In this document: positions 43,633 to 52,678 of the stretch, one piece after another
How positions within the stretch are numbered: position 1 is the stretch's first letter
Layout of the letters: each line of letters opens with the position of its first letter
Origin: Blautia glucerasea
GTDB lineage: Bacteria > Bacillota > Clostridia > Lachnospirales > Lachnospiraceae
Reading direction: 5' to 3'
NCBI RefSeq assembly: GCF_013304385.1
Contig: NZ_JAAITU010000012.1
Location: 1 to 64,000 of the forward strand
DNA: 64,000 nucleotides
The notes under the pieces: model-generated
What the model saw: the letters and a program-made list of their open reading frames with translations, nothing else
What the model was told of the DNA's origin: nothing
The model's database searches: none
Translations under genes and position numbers: made by a program

Positions 43633-44334
43633 TCATTCCTGCACCAGAACACAGGCACAGTACCCATCCGTAGGCTGATAACAGTAAACATTCATGGACT
43701 TCTCCGGATCAGCTCCAATATCACGGATCACATGCTGTCCGCCATTTAAGGCAACATCTGCATAAGTGATCAGCCATTTCTTATCGCCATTGGAAAAAAT
43801 CTCATAAAATGAGTGGCCGATCATTGCCTCAGATGAAAAACTTGTAAGGGTAGACATGGCCTTGTTGCAGTAGCGGAAAATAAAATCAATCCCCTTTCCT
43901 GCCTTGTCAAATACCAGCTCGATCACACAGTAGGGCAGGGGAAGATCGTCTAAAAGGCTGCATTTTTCCAAAAGTCCCATAGGGGGATAAAAGTTACCTT
44001 CTGCATCTGCTACATGCAGTGCAAGAGCAGCGCGCCGGTTCTTGTGTTCACTGAGATAACGCTTTCTGCCCTGGATGGTCTTGCCGTCTGTCATGGTATA
44101 TACTCCTGAATTAGAGATATCTAAGATCTGCTTGACTGCAACGATCACGCCTTTCTGAATGCTGACAAAATCCTTCTCCGGGAGCATTGTCATGATCTCT
44201 TTCATAGGAATGCTGGTAGAAATCTTCTGATTATCCATAAAATATATAACACTTCTTTTGTCTTCTCGTACAATGTATTTGATAGTATCCGGTATAATAT
44301 TACGGGAACGAAAAAGATACTGAACTCTGCTCAT
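43633..44334 (-). CDS. LytTR DNA-binding regulator with C-terminal PAS domain
   Basis: The 233-residue protein has an N-terminal LytTR-like domain (TIKYIVREDKRSVIYFMDNQ through DFVSIQKGVIVAVKQILDI and the ending GKTIQGRKRYLSEHKN, ~16-105). It ends with a PAS-like sensor domain (CVIELVFDKAG, FRYCNKAMSTLTSFSSEAMIG, ~140-220). The order LytTR-then-PAS is the reverse of most regulators. The start at 44334 has GGAGG 5-6 bases upstream; the hydrophobic N-terminal extension of the longer open frame has no such site and is rejected. It is divergent from the surface-protein gene, whose upstream region carries LytTR-type repeats. Confidence 0.75.
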   Translation of the reverse strand: MSRVQYLFRSRNIIPDTIKYIVREDKRSVIYFMDNQKISTSIPMKEIMTMLPEKDFVSIQKGVIVAVKQILDISNSGVYTMTDGKTIQGRKRYLSEHKNRRAALALHVADAEGNFYPPMGLLEKCSLLDDLPLPYCVIELVFDKAGKGIDFIFRYCNKAMSTLTSFSSEAMIGHSFYEIFSNGDKKWLITYADVALNGGQHVIRDIGADPEKSMNVYCYQPTDGYCACVLVQE

Positions 44335-44532
44335 AATTGCCTCCACACATATTGTCATAAGTTGCATTAAGCATAACATAATATGCATAAAAATACAATC
44401 AAAAGACTTAAAATAAAATAATAAAATGAAAATGCAGCGAGAAATGTAAATAAACAGCATTAATGCTATGCATATAATCTTTGTCTATGAAGACGGAATG
44501 AGAATAAAACACATTTAAAATAAAAAGAAACA

Positions 44533-44570
44533 CAAAAAACACCCTTGCAGGCATAATTCTGCAAGGGTGT
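44533..44570 (-). terminator. Leftward intrinsic terminator in the LytTR upstream region
   Basis: ACACCCTTGCAG (44539-44550) and CTGCAAGGGTGT (44559-44570) form a perfect 12-bp stem with an 8-base loop. On the minus strand the stem runs into six T residues. It lies 200 bases before the LytTR start codon, so it would stop leftward transcripts before that gene. Confidence 0.75.
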
Positions 44571-44576
44571 TGATTC

Positions 44577-44711
44577 AATGACTTGTTTTAAGATTTATTT
44601 AAATAATAATATCATCAATCAGTTTAGTATGATTCAGTATAGCATTTGAATTCGGCAAAATCAAGGGGAGTGATGTTAATGACTTGTTTTTGACGATGAA
44701 TGACTTGTTTT
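44577..44711. promoter_or_regulatory. Three AATGACTTGTTTT repeats, putative LytTR binding sites
   Basis: The same 13-mer occurs at 44577-44589, 44678-44690 and 44699-44711. The last two start 21 bases apart, the classical spacing of LytTR-type direct repeats (9-bp boxes with 12-bp gap), and end 22 bases before the -35 of the surface-protein promoter. The complementary strand reads ACAAGTCAT, which resembles ComE/AgrA-type boxes. The rest of this 489-base gap shows nothing else. Confidence 0.65.
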
Positions 44712-44733
44712 CTTGCCTACTGAAAGTTGTGTA

Positions 44734-44762
44734 TTGCGAAATTAAGTTCGATATGCTATTAT
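44734..44762 (+). promoter_or_regulatory. Promoter of the large surface protein gene
   Basis: TTGCGA (44734-44739) and TATTAT (44757-44762) are 17 bases apart with TGC before the -10. The imperfect -35 fits a promoter that needs an activator bound at the repeats just upstream. Confidence 0.65.
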
Positions 44763-44823
44763 CACGTTAGCAGTATATAATATATATAAGCACACGCTAA
44801 CAATATGAAAGAGGTACGAACAA

Positions 44824-47637
44824 ATGAAGAAGAAAATAGCACTCCTTGGAGCTGTGGCATTGCTTGTCAGTTCTTTTGATCAGGGGCTGCTTCTGGCAGC
44901 AGAACAGGAAACAGATACACAGCTGGTTGATGTACAGGATGAAGAGATTTTTACAGATGATTCAGAAGCATCCGCATCTGTTGATACAATACAGTTTTCT
45001 GATCAGGATGAGCCGTCTGTAAAAGAGCAGCCTGACGGCCCTGAAGAAACAGTATTTGAAGATAGTGATTCAGATCTTTTCAGTTCAGGGGAAGCTTCTT
45101 TGGAGTTGAAAACACCACCCAATTTTACTGGTATTGTAGATGGTTCCGGATATAATGACAGTCAGGTATTATATGCTGGAGAATCCGGATATGTGGATGG
45201 GATCAGCAAGATACTTGTAAATGGCAAGGAATGGAGAAAAACAGATTCTAAACTTGGTCTTTTTTCGTCTGAAGCTTATTATCTGGTTCCGTCCGAAAAT
45301 AAAATATATTTTGATGGAAGTGGAAGCGGCATGCTGAAAAGCGGTGATCTGATCACCATTTCCAATCTGCAGTATAAAGATCTTGTGCTCCAGGTAAAAG
45401 GGCAGGGAAATACTTTTGGGGTAGTTGTTTATGATGCACAGGCGGGTAATGACAAGGAAGGTCCTTCAGATGGAGAAAATACTTTGTTTGTCAGATTGGT
45501 AGGCAGCTTTGAAGGAGCACTGACAGGACAGCAGAAATACGATGCGATCAGTGGCGCATCTACCTCAGTTTCCTCCAATAAAAACAGTAATGTGGAGGTT
45601 CAGGCTGCCATCCTTCCAGATGGAAATGAGCCTGCAGAAGATGACTGGAAGCCTCTTAGCACTGTTGTAAGTGTTAATTCTAAAAGAACAAAGGTTAATA
45701 TTGATACAGATTTCTGCGGAATGTCTGGTGTGTATTCTATCTGGGACAGTTCTCTTTCCTTAAGCGGTGTACCGGATAAAGTAGGTACCTATCCGGTAAG
45801 TGTAACAGTTACAGATGAAACAGGCAGAACTGCAGTAAGTAATGAATTATATTTTAAAATATTTGCAAGAAATGAAAAGCTGGAGGATTATCTGAAACTG
45901 GAAAACGCAGTACAGACAGCTGATGGAAAATATATGTATGATATGGAGCCATGGGCTATTCCAAATTTCGGAGGAACAAATGAAACTGTAACGGTACCAA
46001 CACAGATCAAGGCATGGTACGGCTCCCATACAAGTGGTACATATGGAGAACTGGGATATTCAGTGGAAAAGGATCCTGTACAGACACTGATCGTTCCCAA
46101 TGGATGTACATTGACCATGGTAAATATGAAAATCCTAAGCAGTGTGAAGATTCTGGTTGAAAATGGTGGCATGCTGAATCTTCGGGATTCTTCTCTTCAT
46201 GGACAGGTAGAAGTGATGGATGGAGGAAGGCTTTCTGTTAACTACGATGATTATTCCGGGAAATTCCTTACAGGAACTTCTATTAATGGACAGATCATCC
46301 TTGATACAGGCGGAATCCTGGAAAACTCCATCATCTATTCAAATACAAACTTTCTCGCTAACGGCAGCTGGATACGTCAGAATATTTCACCTGTAATACA
46401 GGTAAATGGGAATGGGGTGATCCGGGGAGAGGTTTATGTACGTGGAGATGACGCTCCAACAGGAACAGATCCCGCTACAAAGAAAAGCTACAGCGGACAG
46501 CCTGCCATAAAGGTATCCTCCGGAAGTCTGAACATTGAGAAGAATAGTGTGTTGGCTGTATTTGGCGGCGGAAAGATCGCTACCACTTCGGTAGGTGGAA
46601 ATGCGCTGATCCTGGAAAATAGTCAGGTAACAGGAGAAGGCAAGCTGATCGCTGTAGGAGGAACAGGCCACAGTGATCAGGGTGGCCATGGAGTTGCGGG
46701 AAACGGCACCATTAATACGAAAGAAGCATATCTGGAAGGCGGCGCAAGCCAGATGCCGGGAAACAGCAGTGTTACAGCAGGTGCAGCTTATACAGAAGGG
46801 ATTTTGGTGGGTAATGGTGTCCGCCTAAAAGCTGTGCAGGGAAAAAGAATCACTACTAATTATGACAGTGTAGGGGAAACCTATTGGCGTGATACTACCC
46901 AGAAGCCGGATCTGAAGCTTTATGAGATCACAGATACACCACAGCCTACCAGTGCACCACAGCCTACCAGTGTGCCACAGCCTACCAGTGCGCCACAGCC
47001 TACCAGTGCGCCACAGCCTACCAGTGTGCCACAGCCTACTACAGTCCCGCAGCCATCTGATAAATCACAATCAGCTATTGCGCCAGATAAAGGCCAGACT
47101 AATGAAGGAATACAGGGGCAGGAAGGAACTTCCGGGGCAAACTTTAAGCCTGTGATCCGTGTAAATGTAAAAACTGTTCCGTTAAAAGTAGGGCAGTCCA
47201 CAAACAAGGTAAAGGTTACATATGCAAAAGGAGATTCTGTAAAATCTTGGAAATCCAGCAATAAAAAAGTTGTTACAGTCAATAAAAAGGGCATTCTGAA
47301 AGCAGGGAAAAAGACCGGGAAAGCAACAGTAACCGTAACATTGAATAGTGGACTTCAGGCAAAGATTCAGGTGAAAGTGCAGGAAAATCCAGTGCAAACA
47401 GCAAGTATCCGCATATCGAAAAAGAATCTACTTATAAAGAAAGGTTTTAGACACAAACTAACACCTGTGATCTTGCCGATTACTTCCAGGGAAACAGTAA
47501 AATATATCTCCTCGTCCACATCAGTGGTAAGAGTAAGCAAATCTGGAGTGATCACAGCCAGAAAAACAGGAAAAGCAAGGATTACTATACGTTCTGGAAA
47601 GAAAAAAGCAGTGATTTATGTGACAGTGAAAAAGTAA
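44824..47637 (+). CDS. Large secreted surface protein with Pro-Thr repeat linker and Ig-like domains
   Basis: The 937-residue protein has a signal peptide (KKKIALLGAVALLVSSF), an acidic segment, and beta-rich regions. These include a right-handed beta-helix-like stretch (~410-620; LTMVNMKILSSVKILVENGG, LILENSQVTGEGKLIAVGG) similar to adhesin passenger domains. A linker of about six PQPTSAP/PQPTSVP repeats (~704-742) follows. The last ~160 residues contain two BIG2-like Ig domains (WKSSNKKVVTVNKKGILKAG and YISSSTSVVRVSKSGVITA). No LPxTG anchor is visible. It is probably an adhesin or glycan-binding protein. Its promoter region carries LytTR-type repeats. Confidence 0.8.
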   Translation: MKKKIALLGAVALLVSSFDQGLLLAAEQETDTQLVDVQDEEIFTDDSEASASVDTIQFSDQDEPSVKEQPDGPEETVFEDSDSDLFSSGEASLELKTPPNFTGIVDGSGYNDSQVLYAGESGYVDGISKILVNGKEWRKTDSKLGLFSSEAYYLVPSENKIYFDGSGSGMLKSGDLITISNLQYKDLVLQVKGQGNTFGVVVYDAQAGNDKEGPSDGENTLFVRLVGSFEGALTGQQKYDAISGASTSVSSNKNSNVEVQAAILPDGNEPAEDDWKPLSTVVSVNSKRTKVNIDTDFCGMSGVYSIWDSSLSLSGVPDKVGTYPVSVTVTDETGRTAVSNELYFKIFARNEKLEDYLKLENAVQTADGKYMYDMEPWAIPNFGGTNETVTVPTQIKAWYGSHTSGTYGELGYSVEKDPVQTLIVPNGCTLTMVNMKILSSVKILVENGGMLNLRDSSLHGQVEVMDGGRLSVNYDDYSGKFLTGTSINGQIILDTGGILENSIIYSNTNFLANGSWIRQNISPVIQVNGNGVIRGEVYVRGDDAPTGTDPATKKSYSGQPAIKVSSGSLNIEKNSVLAVFGGGKIATTSVGGNALILENSQVTGEGKLIAVGGTGHSDQGGHGVAGNGTINTKEAYLEGGASQMPGNSSVTAGAAYTEGILVGNGVRLKAVQGKRITTNYDSVGETYWRDTTQKPDLKLYEITDTPQPTSAPQPTSVPQPTSAPQPTSAPQPTSVPQPTTVPQPSDKSQSAIAPDKGQTNEGIQGQEGTSGANFKPVIRVNVKTVPLKVGQSTNKVKVTYAKGDSVKSWKSSNKKVVTVNKKGILKAGKKTGKATVTVTLNSGLQAKIQVKVQENPVQTASIRISKKNLLIKKGFRHKLTPVILPITSRETVKYISSSTSVVRVSKSGVITARKTGKARITIRSGKKKAVIYVTVKK
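46939..47046 (+). repeat. 18-bp tandem repeats encoding PQPTS(A/V)
   Basis: Six copies of an 18-base unit, CCACAGCCTACCAGTGCA with few changes, lie in frame at 46939-47046; the last is degenerate. Because the unit is a multiple of three, slippage would lengthen or shorten the linker without breaking the frame. Confidence 0.9.
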
Positions 47638-47770
47638 ACGATAATTATGATTGTGGCGGTGATAACCAGTACCCCATTCCGTTATTTTTTATATAATATG
47701 CTAAAATTAATTTATTGCTGTGAAGAGGAAAAATAACAGCTAAAAATTTGCCTAATTTTTCAAGATTTAA

Positions 47771-47799
47771 TTGCACTTCTTTTATACATTTGTTATAAT
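47771..47799 (+). promoter_or_regulatory. Promoter of the mgsA-rsmD-coaD group
   Basis: TTGCAC (47771-47776) and TATAAT (47794-47799) are 17 bases apart, giving a leader of about 105 bases to mgsA. Confidence 0.75.
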
Positions 47800-47910
47800 A
47801 AAACGGAAAAGAAGAATTTTAATAAAGAATCGTGATGAGAATCTGTATGGAGACTGCAGTTTGCAGACCTGTATGTCTTGGAAGATTTGGACATGAGAAA
47901 GGGAGTAACC

Positions 47911-48306
47911 ATGAATTTAGGAATCATCGCACATAATAGTAAAAAAGTTTTGATCGAAGATTTTTGCATCGCCTACAAGAATATCCTGGCAAAGCATGAA
48001 GTATATGCTACAGGCACTACAGGCCGCAGGATCGAGGAGGCTACCAGCCTTCATGTACACAAATTCCTGGCAGGAAGCATTGGCGGTGACAAGCAGTTTA
48101 TGGAGATGGTAGAGCGCCAGGATCTGGATATGGTCATTCTGTTCTACAATCCTGTTATGATCGATCCAAAGGAACCGGATATCACAGCTATTGTGAGACG
48201 CTGCGACCAGTACAATATCCCTGTTGCTACCAATATCGCTACAGCAGAGCTTCTGATCCTTGGACTTGCAAGAGGCGATCTGGATTGGAGACTGAATCTG
48301 AAATGA
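47911..48306 (+). CDS. mgsA: Methylglyoxal synthase
   Basis: The 131-residue protein has the MGS fold with NLGIIAHNSKKVLIEDF, ATGTTGRRIEEAT (phosphate-binding loop), FLAGSIGGDKQFMEMV and the catalytic Asp region RQDLDMVILFYNPV, ending with ATNIATAELLIL. It converts dihydroxyacetone phosphate to methylglyoxal, a glycolytic bypass under phosphate limitation. ATG at 47911 is used because GGGAG lies 5 bases before it. It overlaps rsmD by 4 bases. Confidence 0.93.
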   Translation: MNLGIIAHNSKKVLIEDFCIAYKNILAKHEVYATGTTGRRIEEATSLHVHKFLAGSIGGDKQFMEMVERQDLDMVILFYNPVMIDPKEPDITAIVRRCDQYNIPVATNIATAELLILGLARGDLDWRLNLK

Positions 48307-48860
48307 GAGTGATCGCAGGAAAGGCAAGACGTTTAAACTTAAAAACAGTACCTGGGATGGAGACCCGTCCTACTACAGACCGTATCAAAGAGACTCTTTT
48401 CAATATGCTGCAGCCTGAGATCCCGGATTGCCGTTTTCTTGATCTGTTCAGCGGCAGTGGAGCCATTGGCATAGAAGCACTGAGCCGTGGCGCAGCATTT
48501 GCAGTCTTTGTTGAAAAGAACCCTAAGGCTTGTGCATGCATCAGGGAAAATCTTTCATTTACAAAACTTGCAGATAGTGGTAAACTGCTTTCCATGGATG
48601 TGCTGCAGGCATTACGCTCCCTGGAAGGCGGAGAGAGTTTTGACTGCATTTTTATGGATCCGCCTTACAGACAGGATCTGGAGCAGCAGGTTCTGGCTTA
48701 TCTTGCAGATAGCAGTCTTGTAGATGAGCATACGCTGATCATTGTGGAGGCTGATCTGGATACTGATTTTGATTATCTTGATTCCATGGGATTTGCACAG
48801 CTGCGTTCCAAGGAATATAAGACCAATAAGCATGTATTCATAACCAGAAAAGAGAACTGA
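48303..48860 (+). CDS. rsmD: 16S rRNA (guanine(966)-N(2))-methyltransferase RsmD
   Basis: The 185-residue protein starts [18 protein letters not shown] and contains [16 protein letters not shown], the SAM motif [20 protein letters not shown] and the catalytic FMDPPYRQD. It methylates G966 of 16S rRNA. The start overlaps the mgsA stop (ATGA). rsmD-coaD-ylbJ order is conserved in Firmicutes (ylbH-coaD-...-ylbJ in Bacillus). Confidence 0.93.
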   Translation: MRVIAGKARRLNLKTVPGMETRPTTDRIKETLFNMLQPEIPDCRFLDLFSGSGAIGIEALSRGAAFAVFVEKNPKACACIRENLSFTKLADSGKLLSMDVLQALRSLEGGESFDCIFMDPPYRQDLEQQVLAYLADSSLVDEHTLIIVEADLDTDFDYLDSMGFAQLRSKEYKTNKHVFITRKEN

Positions 48861-48901
48861 ACACATCTGTAAATCCTGAAGAGAGTGAGAGAACATCATA
48901 C

Positions 48902-49399
48902 ATGGTAGTTGCAGTTTATCCGGGAAGCTTTGACCCGGCAACTTATGGGCATCTGGATGTGATTCAGAGAGCCAGTGTTTCCTTTGACAAAGTGATCGTG
49001 GGAGTTTTGCATAATTCTGCAAAAAGTCCGTTGTTTTCTGTAGAAGAACGTGTTAATATACTAGAAAAGGCTACGGAACATATCTCAAATGTTGTTATTA
49101 AGCCTTTTAACGGACTTTCCGTTAATTTTGCCAGAGAAAATAAGGCACAGGTCATCGTTCGCGGGCTTCGGGCTGTTACGGATTTTGAGTATGAGCTTCA
49201 GATGGCACAGACCAATCGTGTGCTTGCACCGGATGTGGATACAGTATTTCTGACCACCAGTCTGGAGTATGCATATTTAAGTTCTACGATTATGAAGGAA
49301 GTGGCCATGTTCGACGGGGATATCAGCAAGTTTGCCCCTCCTCAGATCACAGAGGCAGTAAGAGCGAAGATGTACCAGTTAAGAAATAGAGAAAAATAA
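48902..49399 (+). CDS. coaD: Phosphopantetheine adenylyltransferase
   Basis: The 165-residue protein has the nucleotidyltransferase signature [19 protein letters not shown] and [18 protein letters not shown], and ends with [14 protein letters not shown]. It adenylylates 4'-phosphopantetheine in coenzyme A synthesis. Length equals the family norm. It is 41 bases after rsmD, in the conserved rsmD-coaD arrangement. Confidence 0.95.
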   Translation: MVVAVYPGSFDPATYGHLDVIQRASVSFDKVIVGVLHNSAKSPLFSVEERVNILEKATEHISNVVIKPFNGLSVNFARENKAQVIVRGLRAVTDFEYELQMAQTNRVLAPDVDTVFLTTSLEYAYLSSTIMKEVAMFDGDISKFAPPQITEAVRAKMYQLRNREK

Positions 49400-49411
49400 G
49401 GAGAGTGTACT

Positions 49412-50035
49412 ATGAGCAGCAGAATTGAACAGATCATTGAAGAGATTGAAGAGTATGTAGACAGTTGTAAATACCAGCCTCTTTCTACAACCAAGATCGT
49501 TGTCAATAAAGAGGAGATCGAAGAACTTCTTCGTGAACTCAGACTGAAGACTCCGGATGAGATCAAACGTTACCAGAAGATCATCAGCAATAAAGATGCT
49601 ATTCTGGAGGATGCACAGTCTAAGGCAGATGCACTGATTGCAGATGCACAGGCAAAAGCACAGGAGCTTGTTACCCAGCATGAGATCATGCAGAAGGCAT
49701 ATGCTCAGGCTAACGAGACCATTAATGCAGCGAACCGCCAGGCACAGGAGATCCTGGATTCTGCTACACAGGACGCTAACAGCATTCGTTTAAGTGCCAT
49801 TACTTATACAGATGATATGATGGCTAATATCGGTTCTGTACTGAATCAGACCCTGGAAGATGCAGGCGGCAAATATAAAGGATTTCTCGAAGCTCTTCAG
49901 AGTTGTCTGGATGTGGTTAATCACAACCGTCAGGAGCTTGCTCCTCAGACAGCACAGGCAGCAGCTATCTCCAATTCCTATCAGGCACCTGAGCAGGAGT
50001 CAGAGACACTGGATGACCTTGGAGAAGATCAGTAA
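49412..50035 (+). CDS. Coiled-coil protein of unknown function (207 aa)
   Basis: The 207-residue soluble protein is dominated by a long coiled coil (~55-140) with heptad-like Ala/Gln/Glu repeats such as EDAQSKADALIADAQAKAQE. This resembles V-type ATPase E subunits or DivIVA-like proteins. The C-terminal ~35 residues are Gln/Glu-rich and acidic (TLDDLGEDQ). It follows coaD by 12 bases with a good AAGGAG site, so it belongs to that operon. Homologues beside coaD in Lachnospiraceae are uncharacterised; no function is assigned. Confidence 0.65.
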   Translation: MSSRIEQIIEEIEEYVDSCKYQPLSTTKIVVNKEEIEELLRELRLKTPDEIKRYQKIISNKDAILEDAQSKADALIADAQAKAQELVTQHEIMQKAYAQANETINAANRQAQEILDSATQDANSIRLSAITYTDDMMANIGSVLNQTLEDAGGKYKGFLEALQSCLDVVNHNRQELAPQTAQAAAISNSYQAPEQESETLDDLGEDQ

Positions 50036-50066
50036 ATTAAATGGATACGTTTCTTTGCCCACTGTG

Positions 50067-51008
50067 TCATGTCCCTATCAGGAGGATACAGAGGGTGAGG
50101 ATTGTACTGAGACATTTGGCAGAGGCGTAAGGGAAGAAAGAAAGTCTTCCATCCAGTACGCTTTTTGTCTGTGCGGCTACGCATAGTCCTCCAAAAGAGG
50201 ATAAAGTCATTGCTGCCAGGTATATGGTACGTTCAGGCAGGTTTGAGGATGCAATCCTGTTAAGGCCTGTAGTCAGTTCCATGATACATAGCAGGATTTC
50301 TTTGAAAGTATCAGGGATAAGAGGACACTGGCTGATGCAAGGGGACAGCACAGAGAAAAGCAGGATATAGCCGCCCAGCCTGGTTATGGTTTCAAATCCA
50401 TTCATAATACAGACATCCAGAAGGGCTCCGGTGGAGCATGCCTGGGATGTCTTTTTTTCTGCTATTGCATCAGGATCAGGCCACATGTGATCGGTTGCAG
50501 TACAGCCTTTGTATACAAAGAATCTGAAAAACAGCATGCAGCAAAGATCTGCCAGAAACAAGGGAATAAGCAGATCTCTCGCAGGGTAACGTCCTTTCAA
50601 ACAGGTTTGCCCCAGAAAGGTGAGCAAAAAGACCAGACTTGGATTGCTGCAGAAGGTAAGAAGATATTCCCCCTCCTGTCTGCAGATCTTTCCTGAATAT
50701 GTAAGGTCAGAGGCCAGCTTGGCGCCTACAGGGAATCCCAGCAGCTTTCCGAAAAGGAAGGCATACATTCCCCAGGGGGACAGTCCGAACAGAATTTTGC
50801 ACAAGCGAATGCCAGGTTTCGGGATTTGACATGAGATCTTTATATTCATCAGCAATCCTGTAAGGATCAGAAAAGGCAGCAAAGTGGGCAACAGAGTATT
50901 AAACCACAGGGAAAGTCCATCTCTTGCAGCAAGAATGGCAGTTTCAGGATTTGCCAGCAGGAAAACAAGCAGGAAGCAGATTCCTGCAAAAAACAGTTTT
51001 TTTTTCAA
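50067..51008 (-). CDS. ylbJ: Sporulation integral membrane protein YlbJ-like
   Basis: The 313-residue protein has about eight hydrophobic segments and the nucleoside-recognition (gate) pattern seen in YlbJ/SpoVV: FNTLLPTLLPFLILTGLLMN, GKLLGFPVGAKLASDL and MELTTGLNRIA. YlbJ is needed in the mother cell for dipicolinic acid delivery to the forespore. The start is TTG at 51008 with GGGAG about 9 bases upstream. Its neighbourhood (rsmD, coaD) is that of Bacillus ylbJ, but here it is transcribed in the opposite direction. Confidence 0.82.
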   Translation of the reverse strand: MKKKLFFAGICFLLVFLLANPETAILAARDGLSLWFNTLLPTLLPFLILTGLLMNIKISCQIPKPGIRLCKILFGLSPWGMYAFLFGKLLGFPVGAKLASDLTYSGKICRQEGEYLLTFCSNPSLVFLLTFLGQTCLKGRYPARDLLIPLFLADLCCMLFFRFFVYKGCTATDHMWPDPDAIAEKKTSQACSTGALLDVCIMNGFETITRLGGYILLFSVLSPCISQCPLIPDTFKEILLCIMELTTGLNRIASSNLPERTIYLAAMTLSSFGGLCVAAQTKSVLDGRLSFFPYASAKCLSTILTLCILLIGT

Positions 51009-51083
51009 GCCCTTACTCCCTTTTTCTTTTAGTATATGGGGGCCGGGGAATGATCATTCATAAATTAAGGAGGTAAGAAAACT

Positions 51084-52538
51084 ATGGCAGTATTAGAGAA
51101 TTGCAGTCCATCCAGAGTTTTTCATTATTTTGAGGAGATTTGCGGTATTCCACACGGATCCGGGAATACACAGGCCATCAGCGATTATCTTGTTGATTTT
51201 GCAAAGGATCACAGCCTTGAATACGTACAGGATCACCTGGGCAATGTGGTGATATACAAAAATGGTACAGCAGGCTATGAACAGTCACCTACAGTGATCC
51301 TTCAGGGACATATGGATATGGTGTGTGAGAAACGTGCAGATGTAGCACATGATTTTTTGAAAGACGGTTTGAATCTTTCTGTAACAGAAGATGGATATGT
51401 AACTGCTAATGGCACTACCCTTGGTGGAGATGACGGGATTGCTGTAGCCTATGGTCTTGCCCTTCTGGAAAGCCAGGACATTCCCCATCCTCCATTAGAG
51501 GTACTGATCACAGTGGATGAGGAAATCGGACTTCTGGGGGCTTTTGATTTCGATTGCAGCGTGCTGAAAGGCCGTAGATTGATCAATCTTGATTCAGAGG
51601 CAGAAGGCAGCCTGTGGGTCAGCTGTGCCGGCGGCATGGGAGGATACAGTAGGATTCCTGTAAAGCGGGTAGCAGGTGAAGGAGAAGGTATCAGGGTCCG
51701 CATTTTTGGACTTGCTGGCGGACATTCCGGAGCTGAGATTGATAAAAACAGAGCCAATTCCAATATTCTGATGGGAAGAATGCTTTATGAGATGAAGAAG
51801 CAGGCAGATTTTGCCATTATTTCCCTGGATGGTGGCACAAAGGACAATGCCATTACAAGAGAATCAGAATTTCAGGTTCTGGCAGCATCGGAAGATGTTC
51901 TGAAGATCCAGCAGCTTGCGCAGAGATTTCAGGCTGATCTTCGTAAAGAATACGCAGGCACGGATGAAGGGATTACCATTTCTGCGGAACTTCTTGGCCA
52001 CATGGAAAAAGAAGTGCTTCATCCGGTCAGTGGTGAAAAGGTAATTTTTTTCCTGATGAACATGCCTTATGGTATCCGCAAGATGAGCGGTTCCATTCCT
52101 GGACTTGTAGAAACCTCTTCCAACCCTGGGATCGTTGCCCTTCACAAAGACGAATTTGAATCTGTAAGCAGTGTACGCAGTTCTGTAGGCTCTGCAAAGG
52201 ATGCATTGTCTGACAAGCTGGAGTATCTGACTGAATTCCTTGGAGGTGAATATGAGATCCAGGGGGCTTATCCTGCCTGGGAGTACAGGGAGGATTCCCC
52301 ATTAAGAGATAAGATGGTTGCTGCCTATAAAGCACTCTATAAAGAAGAACCAAAGGTTGTAGCTATTCATGCAGGTCTGGAGTGTGGACTCTTCTATGAA
52401 AAGATGGAGGGGCTGGACTGTGTATCCATCGGACCGAATATGAAGGATATCCATACTTGTGAGGAGCTTCTTGATATAGCTTCCGTTGAACGTGTATGGA
52501 AGTATCTTCTGAAAGCACTGGAAGATCTGAAGGATTGA
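51084..52538 (+). CDS. pepD: Aminoacyl-histidine dipeptidase (beta-Ala-His dipeptidase), M20 family
   Basis: The 484-residue metallopeptidase shows VILQGHMDMVCEK (metal His and catalytic Asp), TTLGGDDGIAVAYGLAL (bridging Asp), VDEEIGLLGAF (catalytic Glu) and SEAEGSLWVSCAGG. It ends with AIHAGLECGLF (metal His). It hydrolyses Xaa-His dipeptides in the cytoplasm. It has a clear AAGGAGG site and is followed by an unusual array of 15-base repeats. Confidence 0.93.
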   Translation: MAVLENCSPSRVFHYFEEICGIPHGSGNTQAISDYLVDFAKDHSLEYVQDHLGNVVIYKNGTAGYEQSPTVILQGHMDMVCEKRADVAHDFLKDGLNLSVTEDGYVTANGTTLGGDDGIAVAYGLALLESQDIPHPPLEVLITVDEEIGLLGAFDFDCSVLKGRRLINLDSEAEGSLWVSCAGGMGGYSRIPVKRVAGEGEGIRVRIFGLAGGHSGAEIDKNRANSNILMGRMLYEMKKQADFAIISLDGGTKDNAITRESEFQVLAASEDVLKIQQLAQRFQADLRKEYAGTDEGITISAELLGHMEKEVLHPVSGEKVIFFLMNMPYGIRKMSGSIPGLVETSSNPGIVALHKDEFESVSSVRSSVGSAKDALSDKLEYLTEFLGGEYEIQGAYPAWEYREDSPLRDKMVAAYKALYKEEPKVVAIHAGLECGLFYEKMEGLDCVSIGPNMKDIHTCEELLDIASVERVWKYLLKALEDLKD

Positions 52539-52614
52539 AAATCAAAGAATCTTAAATCAAAGAATCTCAAATCAGAGAGTTTTAAATCAGAGATTCTGAA
52601 AACCTGAGATTCTG
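52539..52614. repeat. Five tandem ~15-bp repeats after pepD
   Basis: Units beginning AAATCA(A/G)AGA occur head to tail at 52539, 52554, 52569 and 52584, with a 16-base degenerate unit at 52599-52614. The first two units differ at one position. They begin at the pepD stop and lie between it and the next gene. No coding role is apparent. Confidence 0.8.
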
Positions 52615-52678
52615 AAAAATGCATAAAGCTTTGCCTGTGGGCATACTCTGATAAAGATGGTTTTTCGGAGGTGCAAGG

